From Erysipelotrichaceae bacterium (lineage in GTDB: Bacteria > Bacillota_I > Bacilli_A > Erysipelotrichales > Erysipelotrichaceae): a stretch of 17,210 bases of DNA. The stretch covers positions 1 through 17,210 of the forward strand of contig JAFOMB010000047.1 in assembly GCA_017419065.1 (NCBI GenBank), written 5' to 3'. Under the pieces are notes generated by a model. That model saw nothing but the letters and a program-made list of their open reading frames with translations. It was not told the DNA's origin and ran no database searches. The position numbers and the translations under genes are program-made. Every line of letters starts with the position of its first letter. Position 1 is the stretch's first letter. Below are positions 1 through 7,273 of the stretch, in pieces.

Positions 1-579
1 CTCTTCTCGGCCGATGAAGTCTTCAAGGAAGTCTCTGTCTTATCCGGCGGGGAGAAGGTAAGACTCTCGTTAGCGAAGCTCATGCTGAAGAAGGCCAACT
101 TCCTCATACTCGATGAGCCGACCAACCACCTCGATATCATCTCCAAGGAAGCCCTGGAGAACGCCCTGCAGGACTATGACGGGACCATCCTCTTCGTCTC
201 CCACGACCGCTATTTCATCAAGAAGATCGCGACATCCTGCCTCGTCATCGACCAGGATAAGACGACCTATTATCCGGACGGCTATCTCGATTACATCGAT
301 CAGAAGAAACCGGAAGAGAAGAAAGAGGAAAAGAAGGAGACCAAACCGCTCAAGGAAGTCAAGCAGCGTCCGAAGTACAACATCAAAAAGCTCGAAGAAG
401 AGATCTCAAGACTGGAAGACCTCCTGGAAGAGAAGAGGGACCTGCGCTATGAACCGGAATTCTACCAGGATTCAAGCAAGATGCAGGCACTCGATGAGGA
501 GATCGACGAGATCCACAATCTGATCCATGCGGCCACGGAGAAGTGGGAAGAAGCCATGGAAGAGAGCGAGAATAAATAA
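1..579 (+). CDS. ABC-F family ATPase, C-terminal part (YdiF-like), 5' truncated by window
   Basis: The reading frame is open from base 1, so this is the 3' part of a gene that starts upstream. The visible 192 residues hold the end of the second ATPase cassette: an LSGGE signature (nt 40-54), Walker B LILDEPTNHLD (nt 103-135), and the H-loop FVSHDRYF about 30 residues later. A lysine/glutamate-rich linker follows, then a predicted coiled coil (about the last 85 residues), the C-terminal domain of YdiF/Uup-type ABC-F proteins. ABC-F proteins have no membrane domain; family knowledge places them on the ribosome, where they assist translation or protect against antibiotics. The DEPTNHLD form of Walker B is typical of ABC-F rather than of transporters. 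YdiF is my best subfamily guess from the cassette and C-terminal coiled coil. The product is soluble and probably housekeeping. The gene ends in TAA and is followed at once by a hairpin terminator. Confidence 0.9.
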   Translation, partial: LFSADEVFKEVSVLSGGEKVRLSLAKLMLKKANFLILDEPTNHLDIISKEALENALQDYDGTILFVSHDRYFIKKIATSCLVIDQDKTTYYPDGYLDYIDQKKPEEKKEEKKETKPLKEVKQRPKYNIKKLEEEISRLEDLLEEKRDLRYEPEFYQDSSKMQALDEEIDEIHNLIHAATEKWEEAMEESENK

Positions 580-592
580 TGGATAATATATT

Positions 593-625
593 AATGAAAG
601 CAGAGAAAACTCTGCTTTCATTTGA
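593..625 (+). terminator. Rho-independent terminator of the ABC-F gene
   Basis: A perfect 13-bp stem (593-605 with 610-622) closes an AAAA loop. It lies 14 bases after the stop codon at 577-579. The T tract is short and interrupted, so efficiency may be moderate, but the stem is perfect and well placed. Confidence 0.8.
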
Positions 626-632
626 ATCATTT

Positions 633-648
633 ATGAAAATATTTTCAT
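633..648. promoter_or_regulatory. 16-bp perfect palindrome upstream of opp promoter
   Basis: ATGAAAATATTTTCAT reads the same on both strands. It sits 32 bases upstream of the predicted -35 box of the opp operon, a usual place for a dimeric regulator or activator. It does not match the CodY consensus, because the GAAAA/TTTTC order is reversed. The region is AT-rich, so a chance palindrome remains possible. Confidence 0.35.
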
Positions 649-679
649 TCATTTGTGTAAAATATGTGAAAAAAGGGAA

Positions 680-708
680 TTGACGGAGGGTACATAAAAT
701 ATTAAAAT
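680..708 (+). promoter_or_regulatory. Sigma-70/SigA-type promoter of the opp operon
   Basis: TTGACG (680-685) and TAAAAT (703-708) are separated by exactly 17 bases. Each is one base from the -35 and -10 consensus. The expected transcript start is near 714-716, giving a leader of about 43 bases before the oppA start at 758. The leader carries the ribosome binding site AGGAGG at 744-749. Confidence 0.75.
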
Positions 709-709
709 A

Positions 710-732
710 TATACATGTATACTTTAAAGTAT
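710..732. promoter_or_regulatory. Two overlapping palindromes at the opp transcription start (candidate operator)
   Basis: TATACATGTATA (710-721) and ATACTTTAAAGTAT (719-732) are both perfect palindromes and overlap by three bases. They cover the predicted transcription start of the opp operon, where a bound repressor would block initiation. In RNA they could also fold as a small 5' hairpin. Operator function is inferred from position and symmetry only. Confidence 0.4.
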
Positions 733-757
733 GCGAAGTAACTAGGAGGAAAGATTA

Positions 758-2731
758 ATGAAAAAGTTGCTGGTTGCTTTACTGGCTCTCCTGCTCCTGG
801 TTGGCTGCTCCGGCGGTAACAAACCTGCACCGGAAGGCGGCGATCAGCCTGCAGGCGATGGCACAGTAGACTACTTCTCCATGATCACCAGCTTTGATGT
901 GACGACATTAGACTATGTCTTCAACAACAAGTCTTCCAATGGTGATTATCTCTCCAACTTCATCGAAGGTCTGCTCACTCAGGACCCTCATGGCAAACTG
1001 GTTGCCGGTATGGCTACTGAATGGAGTGCCAATGATGATGCTTCTGAATGGACATTCACGATCAGAGATGATGCTGTATGGTCCACGAACACCGGTGAAG
1101 TTTACGCTCCGGTCACAGCTCAGGACTTCGTTACCGGCTTAAAGCACGCTGCAGATTCCAAGTCTGAAACACTGTCTCTTGTCCTCGACCTCATCGTCGG
1201 TTTAAGAGATTATGTTGAAGGCACTGGTTCCTGGGACAACGTCGGTATCAAGGTCGACGGCAATAAGGTCACTTATTCCTTAACACAGGGCTGCGGTTAC
1301 TTCGATGGTATGACGACTTACTCCATCTTATGGCCGATCAACCAGGAATTCTTTGATTCCCTCGGCGGCGAAGGCGGCGAATTCGGTACTGTCGATCCTT
1401 CCAAGATCCTGTACAACGGTATCTACTTACTGTCCAACCTGACAGCTAAGTCCGTTATCGAAATGGTCACGAACCCGAACTACTACGATCTCGAGAACGT
1501 CCATGTCAACAAGGTCACTGTCACATATACTGACGGTTCCGATCCGACACAGGCATGGAAGATGTACGTCAACGGCGAAACAACTTCCGCAGGTGTCCAG
1601 AAGGCCGTTCCGGAAATCTATGACGAAGCCATGGAAAAATTCCCGGACAACATCTACAAGTCTGATACGACTTCCACTTCTTTCTGGGGTGCATTCAACT
1701 TCGACAGACAGCTGTATAACTTATACAACGACCCGTCCGTCAGCACTTCCGAAAAGACAGACAAGCAGAAGGCTGATGCCAAGGCTGCCATCCTGAACAA
1801 GAACTTCAGACTGGCTATCTTCAGCGCTTACTCCATGGAAGCTTACTACTCTGTTGCCCTCGGCGATATCGCTATCGACAGAGCACGTAACACATTAGTT
1901 CCTTACACATTCTCCACATTCTCCGACGGTACTCCTTATGGCGATGTCATGACGAACTACCTGCGTGAAATGGATCCGTTATTCGCTGATATCAACTTAG
2001 TTGACGGTCAGGACGGCTGGTACAATCCGGACAGGGCGAAAGCCTTCATGGAAAGAGCTGTTGCGGAATTACCGGATGTCACATGGCCTGTCATCCTCGA
2101 CTACCCGACAGATTCTTCTGATACTCAGGGTACCGAAATGGATATGGCTATGAAGGCCTGCATCGAAGAAGTCTTAGGCGACTATGTCCAGATCAACCTG
2201 GTCCTGTTCGATTCCTATGACGCAATGTCCGCTTCCTTCTACTCCATCGGTAAGGGTGAAGAAAACTCCATCGACTTAGCGTTCTCCGCTGGTTGGGGCC
2301 CTGACTATGGTGACCCGCTCACTTACTTACACTGCTTCCATGCTAACGACGGCGATATGATGGCTTACTCTGGCCTGAACGTTGCTCTCGCAGGCGAACT
2401 GGAATCCCAGAAAGCAGCTAAGGAAACGATCGGCTTATACGAGATCACGGAACTCATCGATGCCGGTGATAAGGCTGTCGGTGACGAAAGATTAGACTAC
2501 TTTGCCAAGGCAGAAGCCATGCTGTTAGCTAACGGTATCTTAAGACCGTTCGCAACCAGAGGCGCAGGTTTAGTCGTTTCCAACGTCAAGCCGTATTCTG
2601 CAGCTTACGGTATGTACGGTCAGGCTTCCTACAACGTAGTGCCTTACTTCAAGTACATGGTCGTCTATGATCATCCGGTTACAGCTGCTGAACATGATGA
2701 AGCAAAAGCTGCTTGGTTAAAGGGCGAATAA
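758..2731 (+). CDS. oppA: Oligopeptide ABC transporter, substrate-binding lipoprotein (OppA-like)
   Basis: This is the extracellular peptide receptor of an Opp importer (SBP_bac_5 family). The N-terminus has a type II signal peptide: MKK, a hydrophobic core to residue 15, and the lipobox LVGC with Cys17 as the lipidated residue, followed by a Gly/Pro/Asp-rich tether to about residue 35. The body shows family-like segments, such as the dipeptide-binding style DVTTLDYVFNN near the start and EWTFTIRDDAVWS around residues 97-109. At 657 residues it is longer than classic OppA proteins (about 540). The ATG at 758 has AGGAGG eight bases upstream. Synonymous codons lean towards TTA, GGT and GCT more than in the downstream genes, consistent with high expression. 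The hairpin at 2756-2785 separates it from oppB and probably keeps receptor levels above permease levels. The peptide preference cannot be read from sequence. Confidence 0.93.
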   Translation: MKKLLVALLALLLLVGCSGGNKPAPEGGDQPAGDGTVDYFSMITSFDVTTLDYVFNNKSSNGDYLSNFIEGLLTQDPHGKLVAGMATEWSANDDASEWTFTIRDDAVWSTNTGEVYAPVTAQDFVTGLKHAADSKSETLSLVLDLIVGLRDYVEGTGSWDNVGIKVDGNKVTYSLTQGCGYFDGMTTYSILWPINQEFFDSLGGEGGEFGTVDPSKILYNGIYLLSNLTAKSVIEMVTNPNYYDLENVHVNKVTVTYTDGSDPTQAWKMYVNGETTSAGVQKAVPEIYDEAMEKFPDNIYKSDTTSTSFWGAFNFDRQLYNLYNDPSVSTSEKTDKQKADAKAAILNKNFRLAIFSAYSMEAYYSVALGDIAIDRARNTLVPYTFSTFSDGTPYGDVMTNYLREMDPLFADINLVDGQDGWYNPDRAKAFMERAVAELPDVTWPVILDYPTDSSDTQGTEMDMAMKACIEEVLGDYVQINLVLFDSYDAMSASFYSIGKGEENSIDLAFSAGWGPDYGDPLTYLHCFHANDGDMMAYSGLNVALAGELESQKAAKETIGLYEITELIDAGDKAVGDERLDYFAKAEAMLLANGILRPFATRGAGLVVSNVKPYSAAYGMYGQASYNVVPYFKYMVVYDHPVTAAEHDEAKAAWLKGE

Positions 2732-2755
2732 TCTCTAAAACCAAAAAACCCATTG

Positions 2756-2787
2756 AAGGAGCCGGGATTATCCTCCTGGCTCCTTTC
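2756..2787 (+). terminator. Hairpin between oppA and oppB (likely attenuating or RNA-stabilising)
   Basis: A 12-bp stem (2756-2767 with 2774-2785, one G-T pair) closes a six-base loop 24 bases after the oppA stop. The downstream tract is only TTTCTT-like, so termination is probably partial. Such hairpins after the receptor gene often raise receptor mRNA relative to the permease and ATPase genes. Confidence 0.6.
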
Positions 2788-2816
2788 TTACTCACATCGC
2801 GAAAGGGGAATATGCA

Positions 2817-4310
2817 ATGAAGGGATATGTATGGAAAAGACTGCTGAGATCCATTCTCTCCATGGTCGTCATCATGGGCGTGGTCTTTGTCATGGTATAC
2901 TCACTTGTGCCTCGTGACAATATTTTTAAGAACGATGATACCTATCGGAAACTGTCCGCCAAACCGGATGACAAGACCGACTATATCATGCGTACTTGGC
3001 AGAATTTAGGATACCTAGACTATCAGAATATGAGTTTATACTGCACAGACCTGTATGGAGCCGCTACTGCTGAGACTCAGGCCTGTGTTTTGAGCGGTTC
3101 CAAAGAATCAAAGGATTTCGTAAGTCTTTACGAATCAAAAGGATATACGGTAGATTATTTCCTTTCGGGTGCTCCGTATGCCTATAAAGATCTGCCGATC
3201 GTCGGCAGACTGGTTTCCTGGTTCGGAAACATCCTCCAGTTCGATCATCCGTGGAAGATCCAGGATGAGACCAATCCGGATCTGGCCAGAAACATCTCCC
3301 TTGGAAAGACACCGACCGGCGGCGTTGCGGTAAAATGCTCCGGTTGTGATCATAAGTATCTTTTATATACAGACAGCCGTTTCCCTTTCATCCATCAGAA
3401 CATCATCACTCTTGACTTCGGCAAGTCCTATCCGACTTACCGTGGTATCGGTATTCTGGACGTCATTTTTGACTCGCAGGGTCAGGATGTCAAAAGACAG
3501 GTCACCTATGAAACAGGCCAGACCGGCGAGACATCCATCCTCTTCGGCACCTGCCGCTATAAATCAACTCTTGACAGACTCGATACGAACAAATTCACCG
3601 ATAACTATGCTTCCTGCATGACGCAGAAAGCTACACCTTCCATGGTCGGCATCTCCTTCATTATGGGTATCCTGGCACTGGTCCTGTCCTATGGCATCGG
3701 CCTGCCGATCGGATTATCCATGGCCAGACATAAAGACGGCATCATCGATAAACTCGGTATGTTCTATATCATCTTCATCATCGCTGTTCCTTCTCTGGCT
3801 TATATCTATGTCTTCCGTTATCTCGGAACAAAGGTCTTCAACCTGCCGTCTGTATTCCCGACCTATGGGGCGGGGGATGTCCGTTCGTGGATCCTGCCGG
3901 TCATCTCTCTGGCGCTTCCTTCCATTTCCGGTCTCATGCTGTGGATGAGAAGATACGCTGTCGACCAGATGTCTTCCGACTATGTCAAGTTCGCGAAGGC
4001 GAAGGGCCTCAACCAGGGCGAAGTCTTCCGCAATCACATTCTTAAAAACGCGATCATTCCGATCGCCCAGGGCATTCCGTCTTCCCTGGCCGGCTGTATC
4101 ACCGGTGCCATCATCACCGAGGCGATCTACTCTGTCGGCGGTATGGGAAAGATGCTCCCTGATGCGATCAATCAATACAACAATGCGATGGTCCTTGCCC
4201 TGACATTCATGTTTGCGGGCATCTCCGTCATCTCGGTTTTACTGGGTGACATCATCCTGATCTGGATCGACCCTCGTATTTCCTTAACAGAAAAGGAGGG
4301 CAGAAACTGA
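2817..4310 (+). CDS. oppB: Oligopeptide ABC transporter permease OppB with large extracellular insert
   Basis: This is one of the two membrane subunits forming the peptide channel. A single N-terminal transmembrane helix (about residues 11-31) is followed by a long extracytoplasmic region (about 32-273). The BPD_transp_1 permease domain then has helices at about 275-300, 311-334, 355-375, 413-435 and 457-484. The EAA loop that docks on the ATPases is visible at about 388-415 (DYVKFAKAKGLNQGEVFRNH). At 497 residues it is about 180 longer than ordinary OppB (about 310); the extra length is all in the loop after helix 1. That loop has six cysteines (76, 90, 174, 177, 246, 267), including a CSGC pair. 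The start ATG has AAAGGGG upstream. The stop overlaps the oppC start in TGATG, indicating translational coupling. Confidence 0.92.
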   Translation: MKGYVWKRLLRSILSMVVIMGVVFVMVYSLVPRDNIFKNDDTYRKLSAKPDDKTDYIMRTWQNLGYLDYQNMSLYCTDLYGAATAETQACVLSGSKESKDFVSLYESKGYTVDYFLSGAPYAYKDLPIVGRLVSWFGNILQFDHPWKIQDETNPDLARNISLGKTPTGGVAVKCSGCDHKYLLYTDSRFPFIHQNIITLDFGKSYPTYRGIGILDVIFDSQGQDVKRQVTYETGQTGETSILFGTCRYKSTLDRLDTNKFTDNYASCMTQKATPSMVGISFIMGILALVLSYGIGLPIGLSMARHKDGIIDKLGMFYIIFIIAVPSLAYIYVFRYLGTKVFNLPSVFPTYGAGDVRSWILPVISLALPSISGLMLWMRRYAVDQMSSDYVKFAKAKGLNQGEVFRNHILKNAIIPIAQGIPSSLAGCITGAIITEAIYSVGGMGKMLPDAINQYNNAMVLALTFMFAGISVISVLLGDIILIWIDPRISLTEKEGRN

Positions 4311-4711
4311 TGAACGACCAGGAACTCTTCTCGTTTGCGGAATTCGACGAGACGGAATCCGAGCATATTGCCGCTCCGCGCTACTCCTACTGGAAATCTG
4401 TATGGCGTACTTTTATCCGCAATAAATTTACTGTCGCCGTTTCCGTTCTGCTGATCTTCGTCGTTATTTTCGCGCTCGTGCAGCCGATGATCTCCGGCTA
4501 TGACCCGATGGTGGCTCCGAACATCAGCAACAAATCCATGCAGTATCTCTCCCCGAGCGCCAAGTATATCTTCGGTACCGATAACGTCGGTAACTCCGTC
4601 TTCGATGCCGTCTGGGCCGGTACAAGAAACTCGATCATCGTCTCTTTCGTCTGTACCTTCATCAATACGACGATCGGCATCATCATTGGCGCTCTCTGGG
4701 GTTTCTCCTAG
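4310..4711 (+). CDS. oppC: OppC N-terminal fragment (133 aa)
   Basis: This piece holds the cytoplasmic N-terminus, helix 1 (about residues 42-60), the extracytoplasmic loop with the conserved YIFGTDNVGNSVFDAVWAGT segment (about 87-106), and helix 2 (about 109-131). It then stops at TAG. Translation is coupled to oppB by the TGATG overlap, and AAAGGAGGG lies at 4292-4300. On its own it lacks the EAA ATPase-docking loop, so it should not work as a permease. Confidence 0.7.
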   Translation: MNDQELFSFAEFDETESEHIAAPRYSYWKSVWRTFIRNKFTVAVSVLLIFVVIFALVQPMISGYDPMVAPNISNKSMQYLSPSAKYIFGTDNVGNSVFDAVWAGTRNSIIVSFVCTFINTTIGIIIGALWGFS

Positions 4712-4726
4712 AGACTGGACCGCATC

Positions 4727-5230
4727 ATGATCGAGGTCTACAACGTCTTATCGAATATTCCGTTCCTGCTGCTGGCCATGATCCTCCAGTATATCCTGGG
4801 CGCCGGCTTCAAGCCGCTCATCATCACGATGTGCTGCACGGACTGGATCTTCGTCGCCTACTTCATCCGTACGCAGGTCATGATCATCCGTGACAGAGAG
4901 TACAACCTGGCTTCCAAGTGCCTGGGTACTTCTACCTGGACGATGATTACCAAGAACATCCTGCCTTACCTGATCTCCGTCATCATGACGTATATCGCGA
5001 GATCCATCCCGTCCTACATCTCCTCTGAGGTCTTCTTATCCTACTTAGGATTGGGTCTTGGTGCGAAGAATGCTTCTCTGGGTAAGCTGATCTCCAAGTA
5101 TACGGCGTATATGAATTCCTATCCGCACCTGTTCTGGATCCCGGTCATCATCCTGGCCCTGATCTCCATCTCGCTCTACATCGTAGGGCAGAGACTCTCT
5201 GATGCCGCTGATCCGCGGACGCATATGTAG
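4727..5230 (+). CDS. oppC: OppC C-terminal fragment (up to 167 aa)
   Basis: This piece continues OppC in the same frame, with the remaining helices and the EAA-type docking loop (EYNLASKCLGTSTWTMITKN, nt 4900-4959). The ATG at 4727 is simply an internal methionine (residue 140 of the full protein). No ribosome binding site precedes it, so independent initiation would be weak at best. It is more likely the untranslated remainder of a broken gene or the readthrough part of a full protein. The stop codon TAG is shared with the GGAGGTGA ribosome binding site of oppD. Confidence 0.65.
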   Translation: MIEVYNVLSNIPFLLLAMILQYILGAGFKPLIITMCCTDWIFVAYFIRTQVMIIRDREYNLASKCLGTSTWTMITKNILPYLISVIMTYIARSIPSYISSEVFLSYLGLGLGAKNASLGKLISKYTAYMNSYPHLFWIPVIILALISISLYIVGQRLSDAADPRTHM

Positions 5231-5241
5231 GAGGTGACATC

Positions 5242-6318
5242 ATGAGTGAAAAGAATATCGTTTTATCTGCCAAGGACATCGAAGTCAAGTTCCGTGTCCG
5301 TGACAATTATCTGACAGCGATCAGAGGGGTCTCTCTGGACCTCTATGACGGCGAGACCTTCGCCATCGTCGGTGAATCCGGTTCCGGAAAATCCGTCTTT
5401 ACCAAGACCTTTACCGGCATGCTGGAAAGCAACGGCCAGATCTCCCAGGGTTCTATCATGTTCCATGGTCAGGATCTCACGAAACTCGTCACCGATAAAG
5501 ACTGGGAAGGCATCCGCGGTAAGAAGATCTCCACGATCTTCCAGGACCCGATGACCTCTCTGAACCCGATCCGCACGATCGGTTCTCAGATCACCGAAGT
5601 CATCACGAAGCACCAGGGTGTCTCCGCTGAAGAAGCGAAGAAACAGGCTATCGAGATGATGGAAAGAGTCGGTATCCCGAAGGCTGCCAGCCGTTTCGAT
5701 GAGTATCCATTCCAGTATTCCGGCGGTATGAGACAGCGTATCGTCATCGCGATCGCGCTGGCCTGCCATCCGGAGATCCTGATCTGTGACGAGCCGACGA
5801 CAGCTCTCGATGTCACGATCCAGGCTCAGATCCTGAAACTGATCAAGGATCTGCAGGAAGAACTCAAGTTCACGACGATCTACATCACCCATGACCTGGG
5901 CGTCGTCGCCAATGTCGCTGACAGAGTCGGTGTCATGTATGGCGGGCAGATCATTGAATACGGAACGGTCGAAGAGATCTTCTATGATCCGAAGCATCCA
6001 TATACATGGGCTCTTCTGTCCTCTCTGCCGCAGCTGGGCGAGAAGGGGAAGGATCTCTACTTCATCACCGGCACACCGCCGTCTCTCTACAACAAGATCC
6101 AGGGCGATGCTTTCGCACCGCGTAATAAATATGCCTTGAAGATCGACTTCCAGGAGGAACCGCCGTTCTTCCAGGTCAGCGATACCCATTTCGCCAAGAC
6201 CTGGCTACTGGACCCGAGAGCTCCGAAAGTCGAAAAACCGGAAGTCATCCAGAACCTGCATGAGAAGATCTCGAAGATGACCAGCAAAGGAGGTGCATTC
6301 TATGTCGAACACGAATAA
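5242..6318 (+). CDS. oppD: Oligopeptide ABC transporter ATP-binding protein OppD
   Basis: This is the first of two cytoplasmic ATPases that power peptide import. All ABC motifs are present: Walker A GESGSGKS (residues 44-51), Q-loop Gln101 in IFQDPMTSLNP, signature YSGGMRQ (159-165), Walker B ILICDEPTTALD (179-190, catalytic Glu184) and H-loop His217. The C-terminal oligopeptide-type extension begins with HPYTWALLSSLP (252-263). Its 358 residues match the usual OppD length. The ribosome binding site GGAGGTGA (5230-5237) overlaps the oppC stop, and the ATG follows four bases later. The end of the gene overlaps the start of oppF by 17 bases. The gene is intact, which argues that the oppC lesion is recent or harmless. 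Confidence 0.95.
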   Translation: MSEKNIVLSAKDIEVKFRVRDNYLTAIRGVSLDLYDGETFAIVGESGSGKSVFTKTFTGMLESNGQISQGSIMFHGQDLTKLVTDKDWEGIRGKKISTIFQDPMTSLNPIRTIGSQITEVITKHQGVSAEEAKKQAIEMMERVGIPKAASRFDEYPFQYSGGMRQRIVIAIALACHPEILICDEPTTALDVTIQAQILKLIKDLQEELKFTTIYITHDLGVVANVADRVGVMYGGQIIEYGTVEEIFYDPKHPYTWALLSSLPQLGEKGKDLYFITGTPPSLYNKIQGDAFAPRNKYALKIDFQEEPPFFQVSDTHFAKTWLLDPRAPKVEKPEVIQNLHEKISKMTSKGGAFYVEHE

Positions 6319-7273
6319 GGAAGTCCTCTTATCGGTCAAGGGCGTCGATATCGCCTTTGATAAAGAGGGGAAGAAGTTCCGTGCTGTCAAGAATGCCAAC
6401 TTCGATATCTACCGCGGCGAGACATTTGCCTTAGTCGGTGAATCCGGTTCCGGAAAGACGACGATCGGCCGTGCCATCATGCGTATCAATCCGCTTTCCA
6501 AGGGTGAGATCACCTTTAAGGGAAAGAGGATCTCCGGCAAGATCTCCAAGGAAGAAGACAGAGATGTCATCCGTTCCATCCAGATGATCTTCCAGGATCC
6601 GGCCGCTTCCTTAAATGAAAGAGCCACGATCGAATACTGTGTCTCCGAAGGTCTGTACAACTTCCATCTCTACAAAGATGAAGAAGACCGTATCGCCAAA
6701 GTCGATGCAGCCCTCGAATCCGTCGGTCTGCTTCCGGAACACAAGTCCAGATATCCTCATGAATTCTCCGGCGGTCAGCGTCAGAGAGTCGGTATCGCCA
6801 GAGCGATGATCATGGAACCGGAACTCATCGTCGCCGATGAGCCGATCTCCGCACTGGATGTCTCCATCCGTGCCCAGGTCCTCAACCTCATGAACAAGTT
6901 CAAGGAAGAGAAGGGACTGACCTATCTCTTCATCGCCCATGACCTGTCTGTCGTCCGTTTTATCTCCGACCGTATCGCCGTCATCCATCTGGGACGTATC
7001 GTCGAGATCGCTGAGACAGAAGAACTCTTCAAGTATCCGTTGCATCCGTACACCATCTCTCTGCTGAGTGCTGTACCGATGCCGGATCCGCAGATCGAAA
7101 AGAAAAAAGACCTGGTGGTCTATGATGAATCCAAGCGTGACCTCTCCGGTCCGAAGCCGGTCTTACAGGAGATCCGTCCGGGTCACTTCGTATTTGCGAA
7201 TGACAGAGAAATGGCGGAATATGAGGTCAAGCTCAAGAAGATGGAAGAAGAAAGAGCGGCCTTAGGCGAATAA
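6302..7273 (+). CDS. oppF: Oligopeptide ABC transporter ATP-binding protein OppF
   Basis: This is the second ATPase of the importer, pairing with OppD. Numbered from ATG 6302 (323 residues): Walker A GESGSGKT (46-53), Q-loop Gln98, signature FSGGQRQ (155-161), Walker B LIVADEPISALD (175-186, Glu180), H-loop His213, and the C-terminal HPYTISLLSAVP (248-259). I chose ATG 6302 over the in-frame GTG at 6293, because that GTG lies inside the ribosome binding site AGGAGGT (6288-6294), which is correctly spaced for 6302. The gene overlaps oppD by 17 bases. Its last 12 bases overlap the end of the convergent minus-strand gene. Confidence 0.95.
   Translation: MSNTNKEVLLSVKGVDIAFDKEGKKFRAVKNANFDIYRGETFALVGESGSGKTTIGRAIMRINPLSKGEITFKGKRISGKISKEEDRDVIRSIQMIFQDPAASLNERATIEYCVSEGLYNFHLYKDEEDRIAKVDAALESVGLLPEHKSRYPHEFSGGQRQRVGIARAMIMEPELIVADEPISALDVSIRAQVLNLMNKFKEEKGLTYLFIAHDLSVVRFISDRIAVIHLGRIVEIAETEELFKYPLHPYTISLLSAVPMPDPQIEKKKDLVVYDESKRDLSGPKPVLQEIRPGHFVFANDREMAEYEVKLKKMEEERAALGE

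Larger units (their letters stand above)
4310..5230 (+). pseudogene. oppC: oppC permease gene interrupted by one in-frame TAG (4709-4711)
   Basis: The frame runs from ATG 4310 to TAG 5228 and reads as one complete OppC of about 306 residues, a normal family length, except that codon 134 is TAG. No base is gained or lost: both halves are in the same frame, and the family match continues directly across the stop (IIGALWGFS, stop, RLDRIMIEVYNVLSN). The amber codon sits in the cytoplasmic loop after helix 2. Without readthrough the transporter would lack its second complete permease subunit. AAG, CAG, GAG, TGG, TCG, TTG, TAC and TAT are each one substitution from TAG. The surrounding operon shows no decay, so the lesion is recent, an assembly error, or a stop that is read through. 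The two pieces are listed separately below. Confidence 0.75.

Noticed and set aside
630..670. CodY-type operator upstream of opp
   Set aside because: The palindrome has GAAAA before TTTTC, the reverse of the CodY consensus, and no other 15-base match was seen.
4716..4729. Internal translation restart producing a split OppC
   Set aside because: No Shine-Dalgarno-like sequence lies within 5-12 bases of ATG 4727; the ATG is an ordinary internal methionine. Weak coupled restart cannot be fully excluded.
4709..5230. Genome-wide reassignment of TAG to an amino acid
   Set aside because: TAG ends oppC itself (5228-5230) and ileS (12452-12454) at normal family lengths, so global recoding is unlikely.
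5263..6189. Long minus-strand open frame (308 codons) opposite oppD
   Set aside because: It lies wholly within oppD, which has all ABC motifs. The antisense product is low-complexity and Asp/Arg-rich, as expected from the complement of biased codons.
6293..6301. GTG start for oppF
   Set aside because: The GTG is inside the ribosome binding site; ATG 6302 is correctly spaced.
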